Origin: Asterias rubens | Lineage: Eukaryota; Echinodermata; Asteroidea; Forcipulatida; Asteriidae | Assembly: GCF_902459465.1 (NCBI RefSeq) | Contig: NC_047068.1 | Span: 19,677,195 to 19,741,194 of the forward strand | DNA: 64,000 bases | Direction: 5' to 3' | In this document: in pieces, positions 36,701 to 45,100 of the stretch | Numbering within the stretch: the first letter of the stretch is position 1 | Layout of the letters: every line of letters starts with the position of its first letter | Notes under the pieces: generated by a model | Database searches by the model: none | The model's input: the letters and a program-made list of their open reading frames with translations, nothing else | Told to the model about the DNA's origin: nothing | Translations under genes and position numbers: made by a program

Positions 36701-38147
36701 TCACCTTCCACTGGCGTATATTCACCTGTATCAACAAACACACTCTTTAAAGGCATGGGACACTATTGGTTATTACTCGAGCGCTGTTGATAGTATAACA
36801 AATTTAGAAACCGCTCCCTCTGAAGTAACAAAGTTTTTGATCGAAGGTATTTACAGCAAATTTTGCAAAGAGTTCCTAGCATTTTTGCACTTTTTTAAAA
36901 CAAAAAAGGCATTTATAAATGGGAATAAAAGACCCGTGACTTGTTCTTTAAGAGCCAATTAAAACCTTGCAGGGTCAGTGCTGTGCGATAAAGGACCTCG
37001 CCGTCGGCCAAGACCCTGTTTTAAACGGCCATTTAAGAACTCATCGCCTTCTCTTTTGTTCCCTTATTCATAAAAATGATCTATACTTTACTCAATAGTG
37101 TGACGTTATGAAAATAACATAATATTTTTTGCATGCAGTTATCCAGTACTACAAGACTTACAGTGCTCAATTCCAGATATCAGCAACTGAACCTTGGCCT
37201 GGAAGTCTGGGGTTGCAACTTTGAGGTAGATCATCCTGAAACAATAACAACATGGTAAAAAGCATTGTGGGAACATCTTATTGTATCAGAAGCAAATTGA
37301 GGCTTTAACAAACAAAAAACTGTATTTTTTATGCAAGTTGCCAGACACACAAGGCCTGAAGAACACTTCAAGGTGTGGACTACAGAAATTTTTTTCCAGA
37401 GGCCGTTGCCACCTTCTCCTATGATACCTACTGGGCCATGACATGCTACAGTGTAACGAAATGGTAAAATTTGTACTGAAAGGATTGAAGGATTGTGTGT
37501 CACATGTCTGATTGCGTTTTGTAAGTAAATTATGTTGTTGTGAATAGTTGTGAGCGACATGATTGGTTCATCAAGCAGGTCGCGACTATTTTTGTAGTAG
37601 TTGTGGCAGCACGATTAATCAAGTAGTTGAATAACGGTAGTCGCAACTTGACTAAGCATTCAATAGAGTTGTGACTTTAATAATAATACTAATGAACGGC
37701 AATTATACAGCGCTTCATACAACAGTCCCAAAGTGCTTCACAAAAATTAATGAGTAAACAGGTAAGTTTTCAGCAGATATTTGCTCTCGAAAATGCTCTC
37801 GTTTGGAGTTGTTCTGATATTGTGTGACAAGTTGTTCCAGACACTTATTATGGTTGCACCATTTCTACCTCATTGGTTGCACAAGTCGCCTGCGCTTATT
37901 AGTCAGTCTCCTTGCGTTTTACCTGAATGGTGTGATGACAATACAAAAATAAGTTTAACCAACGGTTCTTCTCAGAACCACCCCCAACTCATTAGAGATA
38001 GTCATTACATTGTTACAGCAAACCTTTCCATATCGCATTTTCACCATGCAAAGTTTCAAATCCTACTAATACAAACATTACATACCCATAGACTGTCTCC
38101 CCAGCATAGTATTCTCCTTGATGGGTCCTCACTGCGATTGCGTTCAT
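27729..38147 (-). CDS. Arrestin-domain-containing (alpha-arrestin/ARRDC-like) protein gene
   Basis: Gene-level entry. Ten exons join without a phase conflict: 38147-38086, 37235-37162, 36725-36609, 34295-34233, 33758-33548, 32646-32550, 31817-31624, 30152-30080, 29467-29369 and 28931-28844. They give 359 codons; with a tentative last exon (27757-27729) the protein is 368 residues, near the usual 350-450 of ARRDC proteins. Residues 1-20 include GEYYAGETVYG, an arrestin N-domain first strand. LDKTVYRTGETMKL (177-190) starts the C-domain. LATDDGALLPPTTMGTYLK followed by VVYSILIQVAVP (298-309) is the arrestin C-domain end. Known role of the family: adaptors linking membrane cargo to endocytic machinery or NEDD4-type ubiquitin ligases. 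No clear PPxY motif is visible. Family call strong; subfamily unassigned. Confidence 0.85.
28160..28540. repeat. Two adjacent copies of a palindromic CACCATnTTGGTGG element
   Basis: Copy 1 (about 28160-28384) and copy 2 (28380-28540) both begin with TTGACCCCTTGCAC and contain CTAAAATGCACACTTCACTG. Each pairs internally (CTCACCATnTTnGTGG with CCACCAnnATGGCGCA). They are non-coding, lying between candidate exon K and exon J of the arrestin-domain gene. Confidence 0.75.
28844..28931 (-). CDS. Arrestin-domain gene, exon J (C-terminal tail)
   Basis: 88 nt, acceptor CTTGAAG, donor GTGAGT (phase 1). Encodes WLEWRPEAWMQECEMPPRQ followed by DKLAVKKSIL (331-359), a tail rich in Trp, Glu and Lys beyond the arrestin fold. 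If the donor is not used, the frame runs 25 more codons to a stop near 28770, which would be an alternative C-terminus. Confidence 0.75.
29369..29467 (-). CDS. Arrestin-domain gene, exon I
   Basis: 99 nt in phase 0, acceptor TTTCAAG, donor GTTAGT. Encodes VVYSILIQVAVPRATDL and LITVPIFQVLSSASSE (298-330), the last two strands of the arrestin C-domain (YxL.V.V..P...DL...P.). An internal CAG-GTTTTA could serve as a weaker alternative donor. Confidence 0.9.
30080..30152 (-). CDS. Arrestin-domain gene, exon H
   Basis: 73 nt, acceptor TTTTGTAG, donor GTAAGC. Encodes Trp273 and VIDMPLATDDGALLPPTTMG then TYLK. The pattern of a hydrophobic strand, D/G-rich turn, LPPT and Y.K is the conserved late C-domain motif of alpha-arrestins. 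Confidence 0.92.
30794..31531. mobile_element. Element of about 740 bp with long inverted ends
   Basis: Starts TTAAAGGAACACGTTGCCTT and ends with the inverse AAGGCAACGTGTTCCTTTAA; the outer 60 bases at each end pair with few mismatches. Inside are a second inverted pair around CCATTGGACCC/GGGTCCAATGG and a palindrome built on TAACACGGTC/GACCGTGTTA. A related partial copy is at 35517-35745. No transposase frame is seen; it lies in an arrestin-domain gene intron. Confidence 0.75.
31624..31817 (-). CDS. Arrestin-domain gene, exon G
   Basis: 194 nt, acceptor CTCCATAG, donor GTAATT (phase 2). It encodes residues 209-272, starting LRRTVKLHGCWVPQNHPPKA and ending KLNILGKASPKENRT. This corresponds to the middle strands of the arrestin C-domain. 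It lies just beside a TAA/TTA microsatellite. Confidence 0.87.
31871..32140. repeat. Interspersed repeat with a TATAAAGCGCACATG start
   Basis: A GC-richer stretch running from a TAATAATTAATAATT tract through CCCAGTGACGCTCCTGGCGC and CACCGGGGTGAACCCC to GGGACCAACGGCTTAACGTC. It looks like a SINE or LINE 3'-end fragment of the kind found in many marine invertebrates; the class is an inference. Short stretches containing ATATAGCGC or ATACAGCGC next to TAA repeats at about 37680-37770 and 46370-46460 may be related. Confidence 0.5.
32550..32646 (-). CDS. Arrestin-domain gene, exon F (start of C-domain)
   Basis: 97 nt, acceptor TTCCACAG, donor GTAATA. Encodes LDKTVYRTGETMKLTVNV and then NNKSSELTKAVKCS (177-208), the canonical arrestin C-domain opening in which Y..GE is followed by V.N.S. 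It ends in phase 0. Confidence 0.92.
33548..33758 (-). CDS. Arrestin-domain gene, exon E
   Basis: 211 nt, the largest exon, with acceptor ATCAAG and donor GTAAGT. Encodes STFISSPRDNWQGSVIYKV (from residue 107), where the family has an S..G.VRY.V strand. It then encodes a linker with SFVCLGKRREDIVIIG and KACFCYERGRITLSA leading into the C-terminal domain. Confidence 0.9.
34151..34174. repeat. Poly-A tract
   Basis: Homopolymer A run in an arrestin-domain gene intron. A second similar run is at about 43231-43255, and G runs occur at 27940-27953 and 59900-59914. Confidence 0.8.
34233..34295 (-). CDS. Arrestin-domain gene, exon D
   Basis: 63 nt, acceptor TTCACAG, donor GTAAGT. Encodes residues 85-105, EPLPIGNYKFPFYYKLKPGLP, matching the arrestin-family pattern G.Y.FPF.F.LP..LP that precedes the conserved core strand. 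Confidence 0.9.
34536..34899. repeat. MITE copy with variant ends (TTAAAGGGAAGGTACACGTT)
   Basis: The interior matches the ACCAATAGTGTCC family (GGTAACGAGCATTGG, GTATAAAACATTGTG, TTTCACTAAAATAT), but the outer 25 bases differ. They form their own inverted pair, TACACGTTTGGTA with TACCAAACGTGTA. It therefore looks like a subfamily that exchanged its termini. Confidence 0.7.
36324..36473. repeat. 150-bp palindromic MITE, copy 1
   Basis: Starts CAATAGGAGACTTTCC and ends AAAGTCTCCCATTG; the interior pairs around CCGGGTAAAT and ATTTACCCGG. A copy in the opposite orientation is at 45990-46138. It falls in an arrestin-domain gene intron just downstream of exon C in gene orientation. Confidence 0.85.
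36609..36725 (-). CDS. Arrestin-domain gene, exon C
   Basis: 117 nt, acceptor ATACAG, donor GTATGT. It encodes Cys46 and residues 47-84, an acidic, Pro-rich segment (EYTPVEGDDW, HPEDCLRNPYEDRV) ending PVEIFTQK. The length and charge fit the variable loop region of the arrestin N-domain. Confidence 0.85.
37162..37235 (-). CDS. Arrestin-domain gene, exon B
   Basis: 74 nt between TTTCAG and GTAAGT. It completes Gly21 and encodes residues 22-45, MIYLKVATPDFQAKVQLL then ISGIEH, the second and third strands of the arrestin N-domain. It ends in phase 1, matching exon C. Confidence 0.88.
38086..38147 (-). CDS. Arrestin-domain gene, exon A (probable start codon)
   Basis: The start was chosen at ATG 38147-38145, which has A at -3, giving MNAIAVRTHQGEYYAGETVY; the exon ends phase 2 at a GTATGT donor. 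The same frame is open upstream to about 38,240, and an AAACTCAG acceptor at about 38,191 could bring in more 5' sequence, so the true N-terminus may be longer. GEYYAGETVYG is a typical first-strand signature of the arrestin fold. Confidence 0.75.
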
Positions 38148-38350
38148 TGTGACCTCAGAGATGGATGATGGTGGACATCTTATTGTCAGATCATTCTGAG
38201 TTTGACCAAAAAAATTAGGAGCCTTATATAGTTTCTTCAAGGATGTTTGAAGGATGTACTAGACAAATCACTGTGTTTAGTATCGAGTTGAAACTGATGA
38301 TACTACTGAGAGTATACAAATAGTATTATTATTATTATTATTATTATTAT

Positions 38351-38835
38351 AACATATTGACTGCTTCGAGTGCTATGGTTAAAACTATGACTCCCAAGGT
38401 GATCCCCGGAGTGTTCTACTTTCCCCGAGGCACAGCTGAGGGAAAATGGAACGGTGATCTGCAAGGTGATCCCTGGAGCGTTCCATTTTCCCGAGGAGCA
38501 GGAGTTTTAACCACAGCGTGAGTAAAGCAGTCAACACTTGTTTTATAACACCCCAACAGACTAAATCATCATCATACAAATAACGTTCGTTCACGCATTT
38601 CAGATACAGTACACAGATGCACAGCTGATTGGGTTTGAGGTGGGTAAAAAAGACGTCTATAGTGTCTATAGCCTATAGTATAGGTTCTGCGCATGCCATG
38701 TGATAGTCTTTGGACTATCACATGCCAAACGGCTATCATACGGCTGTCAGGTTTCTAGTAAAACGAAGACACATCATGTGACGTGCTCTAAACAATGAAA
38801 ACACAGAATTTTTGTAAGGAAGGGGTGTTATAAAT
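38351..38835. mobile_element. Composite foldback element, second copy (reverse arrangement of the 16.2-16.7 kb element)
   Basis: The palindromic part (38351-38545) shares TATTGACTGCTTCGAGTGC, AAAACTATGACTCCC and GGTGATCCCCGGAG with 16541-16706, but one arm is rearranged. It is followed by TATAACACCCC at 38546 and GGGGTGTTATAA at 38822, the same inner inverted pair as the other copy. It lies just upstream of the arrestin-domain gene exon A. Confidence 0.75.
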
Positions 38836-39067
38836 AGTGATGTGATACAGAGTGTTAGTGAACTTGTTAATGTTGTTAAATTTATAAGAACATTTTTATT
38901 CAACTGTTAGTAAGGTTTTTTCCTTTGCTTGTTTTCTGGATGTTTAATATCATTAACCCTTCCTGATAAATGTTAGGTAAGATTAAAGGACAATTTCAGT
39001 GTAATTTTAGCTAATTTAGGGCAGATAAATTGGTGCATGGCGCGGCAAATTTGCCTAAAAGATTCAT

Positions 39068-39446
39068 TTAAAGACACTAGACACCTTTGGTAATTGTCAA
39101 AGACCAGTCTTCTCACTTAGTGAATCTCAACATATATGCTTAAAATAACAAAGTCAAACCTGTGAAAATTTCAGCTAAATTGGTCGTTGAAGTCGTGAGA
39201 TAATAATGAAAGAAAAAAACACCTTTGTGAGTTCGAGACCTCAAATTCTAAATCTGATGAGGTCTCGAAATCAAATTCGTGGAAAATTACTTCTTTCAAG
39301 AAAACTATGTTCCTTCAGACAGAGCATGTTCAGAGGGAGCGTTTCTCACTTTTTTTTATTTTATACTATACAAACAGCTCCCCATTACTCGTTACCAAGT
39401 AAGGTTTTATACTCATAATTATTTTGAGCAATTACCTTTTTTTAAT
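39068..39446. repeat. MITE copy, ACCAATAGTGTCC family
   Basis: About 380 bp starting TTTAAAGACACTAGACACCT with GGTAATTGTCAAAGACCAGT. The interior carries the palindrome GAGACCTCA/TGAGGTCTC. The right end has decayed to ATTACCTTTTTTTAA. Confidence 0.8.
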
Positions 39447-39786
39447 ATTAAATCTAAATATTAATTTGGAAAATATTTCTAAAACATAAATTCCATTCGA
39501 CCAATTTAATAAAATAAGTCTAGACTTTACATTGATAGTTACTCAACTGTACACTGTATGGTCACAACGTATGGTGTATTAAAACTGCACACTGAGTAAA
39601 TACTGAACTGGAAAACCATGACATACCAAACAAAAGGCTAAAATTTAAATGGTAAAGACTAAAACTTTAAAAGCTGAAAAGACAAATCAAATACTAATAT
39701 AGTCATCATGGGGGTAGATAATAATGGACTCTTGAAGGTAGAATTAGGTCTAATTCTACCCCCATAATATAATACTTACTGCTACA

Positions 39787-39960
39787 CCTTAAAGCCATAT
39801 CATCCATGCAGTCGTGTTGATCCGTTTATATGATCAAAGTCGCTGGCCAAACAAGCAACAAGCTTGGTCACTCCGGAGTGGCAGTTCTTTGAACTGATAA
39901 CCCCACGGGATTTCCCCCAAACATAGCTGCCACTGACTCAAACTGGACAACAGGGGGCGC
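39787..39960 (-). other. Tentative 5' untranslated exon and promoter side of the arrestin-domain gene
   Basis: On the minus strand a GC-richer stretch ends at GTAGCA followed by GTAAGTATT, a strong donor (about 39,780). Small ATG frames in it (MFGGNP..., MDDMALRC...) do not join in frame to exon A, so if it is a first exon it is non-coding with upstream ORFs. The neighbouring gene starts head-to-head 2 kb away. Confidence 0.3.
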
Positions 39961-40008
39961 TTTACGCAAACTGTAAAATGTTGAATGTACACTAAATAAA
40001 CTCACATA

Positions 40009-40155
40009 GGGTGCGTTCGTTTAGCTTCCCTGAGTGACCCCGGTGTGTGACCGTTTTTTTTTCCAGGACTAACGTGTGCAGATAATTACCCACGTTCGTC
40101 CTGAAAAAAAAACCACACACCGGGGTCGACCCAGGGAAGCTAAACGAACGCACCC
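40009..40155. mobile_element. 147-bp palindromic MITE with GGGTGCGTTCGTTTAGCTTC ends
   Basis: The two arms, GGGTGCGTTCGTTTAGCTTC at the left and its inverse at the right, extend inward through CCCCGGTGTGTG/CACACACCGGGG and AACGTG.. /CACGTT. ATAG flanks both sides, possibly a short target duplication. It has no coding capacity and lies upstream of both neighbouring genes. Confidence 0.85.
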
Positions 40156-41878
40156 ATAGTAACCAATGCTATTTGCTATTCAAAAGTCTCCCAGCGTCTT
40201 GAAAACCAATCAGATATTTTTTTTTCAGGCCACTAAACTTCTAAATTCTTTTAAAATTTTGAAAGGTCAGCCGTTCGGATTTTCTGCTAATTAGGCCTAA
40301 CCCCAGAACAAAACATCCCCGGAAATTAATGTTTTTTTTCCTTGCTGCCAGTTTTCACTCCTATAATTCCCAAGTACATAGGAACAACTTTCAAATCTCC
40401 TAAAAAAAGTCACAACCAAAAGAACACGTAAGCCTACACCCAGGTAGATTTTTATATTTTACACAATCAATTGCATGACCCCACAGAACGTTCAAATATT
40501 CAATTATTTTGTTGGGCCCACACATTATAATTCTGATAACCAGCTTGGTGCATGAATGATTTCCCAGTTATGTCTAGTTTATTGCTCCACATGGGTCCAC
40601 ACATATATAAGCATGGATTTCTTCCACTTGTGGATCCTTAGAGCCTACCGCGAAAAATTTGCTTAGCATGAAATTTCTTCCTTGATAACAACAGGATTAC
40701 CAACCAAATTTCCATGTGATTTTCAGGATAAGCAAACAACAGCTGATTACTAGTAACAAGCAATATGCAACAAACAGAAATTTTGTTGGTAATCCTGTTT
40801 TTATCAAGAAAGAAATTTCATGCTAAGCAAATTTTTGTGCTTAGCAGCTCTATGAAATTGGGCCCAGGTCGTTTCCAAGATGGCTTTATGGAACATGACG
40901 TCACTTCTAATAATCACTGGTACTCGATTAGGATCAGCCACGTTGTTCCGGGTTGTAAAAGGATGTAACAAGAGAAGAACCAAACAGAAACAAAAAGAAT
41001 GCCATAAAACAAAAACAAGGTTTCCTCATAAATTGACAACAATGACTCCCGCTTTGGATTTCAAACAAACAGTGATGTAACTATATCTTGCAGCTTTTAC
41101 TCAGTTTGTGCTAACTTTGAGCATCTGCCAATAATAGTGTCCCAAATTTACCCCAATTTGTTCAATGCTATGCATCAATAAAAATAAAATAGTGAGCTCC
41201 CCTGTGCACCTTAAAATATTACCTTCGGCGTGGGGAGCAGGTGAATAAGAACACATTGTGGCGTGGGAGGTTTTAGTACTTTGAATGGATAAATAATTTG
41301 TTTTGATCTTTGGCGACCTGCATAACAAATAGTTTAAAGTGGTGATAAGTTCATCAAACCGTTGTATGCCCTCCCGGCCCCCCGTGTATTTAATTAAAAT
41401 AAAGGTATTGATTTGATCTGATGTATCTCGGCACTTGGTGAATGATTACAATTTTAGTAAAATCTCGGATAGAAACTCTCAATTTCTTGTGACAATTTTT
41501 ATGTGGGTGTATGGCCTAACCTACATAAAGCTGTAAGTGGTGACGATTTCAATGCTGTACTGTGGTCTACCCTATTCAACCAAACACTTCACATCGTGCA
41601 TAGAAACCCACCTTGTTGAGTTATCTATTAACCTTGAGCATAGTTCACCACACCCGAACAAAATCATCAATATTGGGTCTTTTGTCTGCATGGATGAATA
41701 GGCCTCTATAGCCATACACGTTTATAGAGTCTGTTTTTGGTCTATGCGATCATGAAAAACTGAATTATTGACATTACAACGCTTCGATAAGTATTTATAA
41801 TTGCTTTATTTTTTCCATCATGCAATACAAGTGTCGGACATGTTTAGGTGACGTGTGCAGGATCGGTTCCTCTTCGGC

Positions 41879-42155
41879 ATGAAGCTCAGCCGACTTGTAT
41901 ACCGTTCACTGCGGACAGTTATCAGATCCACCTACCACTATTTCAATATATTGACAAATAAACTATCCAGTGAGCTAACTAGAAAAGCCAGCCAAACATG
42001 GGGACACGATCGGCAAGAGTCCGGTACCGTGAGCCACCAGCCCGCCGCCGGCCCCGAGAGAACACTAGAACTTCCGGCAATATTCTCGTTTCTTATGCTG
42101 CTGGCAATGTTGTCAACTGTGTCGTTATGGTTATCTGTGAGCACTCTCTATGATG
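41879..42155 (+). CDS. B4GALT: B4GALT alternative first exon 1a
   Basis: Starts at ATG 41879 (an earlier in-frame GTG at 41855 is not used) and ends at a strong GTAAGT donor in phase 1. It encodes 92 residues: a basic 60-residue cytoplasmic region beginning MKLSRLVYRSLRTV, then a hydrophobic anchor LPAIFSFLMLLAMLSTVSLW (65-84). The tail is unusually long for this family. Confidence 0.8.
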
Positions 42156-45100
42156 GTAAGTTTGCTTTAAGGTTTGATATGTCAGAATTGACTCAGGATC
42201 CCGTGAGGTCGCGTCAATGTCTTCCAAAGAAAATGGCAATAATGACCCAAAATCTTAGTTAACACAACACATGGAGGTAGGATTCACAATTATTTCAAAA
42301 CCACTTTCGTGTCCATTTTGCCCGGAAATTTGTCAGACCCCATGGGATCTGGAGACGATTTCACAAACAAAAATAGGACTAATGGCTAGTCCAGACTTAG
42401 GAATAGTCCTGGTAGATATTATATTATAAACTTAAGGCCCGGTCCTAAGTAATAGGACGAGTAACTCGTCCTAACTCGAGATAAGACTAGTCTTAAATCT
42501 TAGTAAAATCCACCACTGGAAGCTTAGATACATTGCCCTTTTCCTGTTTAAACGCCTGAAATTATTCTTAGAAGCCTTTTCGGGCGTCTGAAAGCGTGCA
42601 ACAGGGGTGTTTTTCTTCCATTATTCTCTTGCAACTTCAATGACCAAATGGGCCCAAAGTTTCAAGGATTTGTTATTTTATGCACAGTTGGGATACTCCA
42701 AGTGATGAGGATACTGTTTGGCAATGACTAAAGGTTTCCAGAGCCTTTAAACGGCATACATGCTTATAAACTTCATAGAAGCTTTGCAAAAAACCTGTTG
42801 CGATGTTACTGTAGTTTGTTTCATAGGAGATGGATCAGCCGGGAGATACAGGTCCCCCGAAAGACGTTCTCAAAATGTTATAAATTATCAATAAAGAGTT
42901 GGAACAACATGCCCGGAGCCCCGTCGATGGTGCCCGGTTGGGAGCCGACCAGGATTCGGTCATCCCCAGACCAAAATCGGCAGTGTGGTGGTGTGGGCGT
43001 GATGCAAGGGGGGGGGGGGTATATTGGAATAGTTTGAAACTTGTTTGAAGTTGCAAAGGTACATGTACTCCATAGTTCTGAACGTCTACATTTTTGAGCG
43101 ACTTCTCTCGCTATAGTTCAACAAAAAGTAAAACAAAACAACTCCAACCGGAACTCGATGAAAGATGAAAGACGCTTGCGGCTCGACCAAGCATGGTACC
43201 GTTAGATGACTTGATTGAGGTTGTTGATTTGTAAAAAAAAAAAAAAAAAAAAAAAATAAAAAAATTAAACAACATTAATTTAATTGTATGGTAACTTTAT
43301 TTTGACTGATTGGCCGCTGTTCCTTGAAGATCGAGAACATTTGAAATGAAGTCCGCATAGCTATAAAGGAAAATTACAGAACTGGTAAAGAAGAAATAAG
43401 ATCTAAGATTAACATACCCGGTCTTATGATGACGAGTAGAAAACGTCCATTGAAATATTTCTGTCTGAAATGTTAATTTGATGAGAAGTAAATAAATCTC
43501 GTTTCCCGTTTTAAATTTATCGCTTAGTGAGCGTTTTTAAATCGATGTCGTGCCAATAATGTGTATGATCGGGTTTTCACTATTTCTCGTGACCCAAAAT
43601 GGTCGATCGATCACAAACCTCTACAGGTTTGTCAGTTTATGTAATGGTGGATTACATAAAATGCTTACACTGCCTGCAACTGTTTATGTAAGCAAAAACA
43701 TATAATGCTTTGAAGATATTTTCAAGTGCGTCCAACATTCCGTCAGGACGGAAACATCTCTACGACATCCGCACGACATCCGCGCGCGTGAAAGAAAAGC
43801 CGTCAAGTACCCGTCTTTTATTAAGACTCTTTTGGGTCAACAAGGGTTGAACCATGGAGGTAGACTGTCCGAAGGTGGCCTTTTATGATCTATTCATTCG
43901 GTTATGTAACCATTCTTTGCTTATGGATTAAGAGTCGGTGTACCTTCGACGTGGTCAGTATACAGTCGTGCCCGCATCGCAATGTCCGGCTTCTCAACAA
44001 GATTACACCACTGGGGCCAACCGTACATGGACACCTGAAAACTAAGATGTCTTTGAAGAATCTACCAATCGTCACGAGAAATCAAGAAGGTATCATGAAT
44101 CTACAAGACTTGTGATCACAGTAGCGTCAGAATTGGAGAAATAAATGCACAACCGTGGTCACCCAGGACAACTATACGCCATAGGTCGGTGCCATCTTTG
44201 ATTTCGCAGAAGTGGTTTGGTATGAAAGTCCAGAATGAAATCTTGAACTAAAAAACTTGAGTTTTCTACAATCATGATCTCATCTGATTCCTTCTTCTTG
44301 GAGATGATTTGTTAAGATTCTTGAGTACATTCTTAATTAATTGATGCAATTACAATACTTGATCGTGGACCGATCGCAACCATGAGGCTACTCAGCAGAT
44401 GCGTAGCTATACCCTCGTTGGCGAGGCAGTACTGCTCGTCGACTTCACCGCCGTGGTTTACCCACCAAGCACTGGGTAAAGTTTTACCCATCTTCATGTG
44501 GGTGCTGGTTGGATTCGCACTTCTCAGCACCACAGTTCTGTGGAGTTCTTTGGAGAGTAAGTATGGTAAGCCATGGTTGATGGTGACGGTATACTGGGCT
44601 CTAATTTGCAACACTTTACAAACCCTGATGAATCGTTCTCATAATTCATTAACACTTAAAATCCTCTTCAAGCTGTCTCTCGTGTTGTTAACAAGCGCCT
44701 TGGGCACCTTCTTGGTGGATACGACCGTGTGATGTATCTTATAGATTTGATTTGATTTCTTGTTTTATTCCATAAAGGAACATAACCCACAATGGGGAAA
44801 AGTTACAACAATAATTAAAATATACAAATTAATTGCTGTTTACATCATGGCGGAGAAGTTTTGTTTAGCAAAAGCCTCAATGTTAAACCCAAAACAATTT
44901 ATTTTTTAACACAGTTCTTTTACTCTTGGCTAAGCAATGTACAATAACTTTTTCCTGAGGGGTCATACAAAAGTTTGTCTCCTTCCGATAACATTCACTA
45001 AAATCGCATTACTTTTACACACAGTATCATACATTTTTTTCTCAACACATTTTGGACAAACATAATGTACAAAATGCATTTCTGTTTCCAAGTCTTCGAT

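Noticed and set aside
43885..44115. Extra exon upstream of B4GALT exon 1b
   Set aside because: The 76-codon frame is near exon 1b but has a stop before it, no donor in a usable phase, and no motif; it may be 5' flank or 5' UTR.
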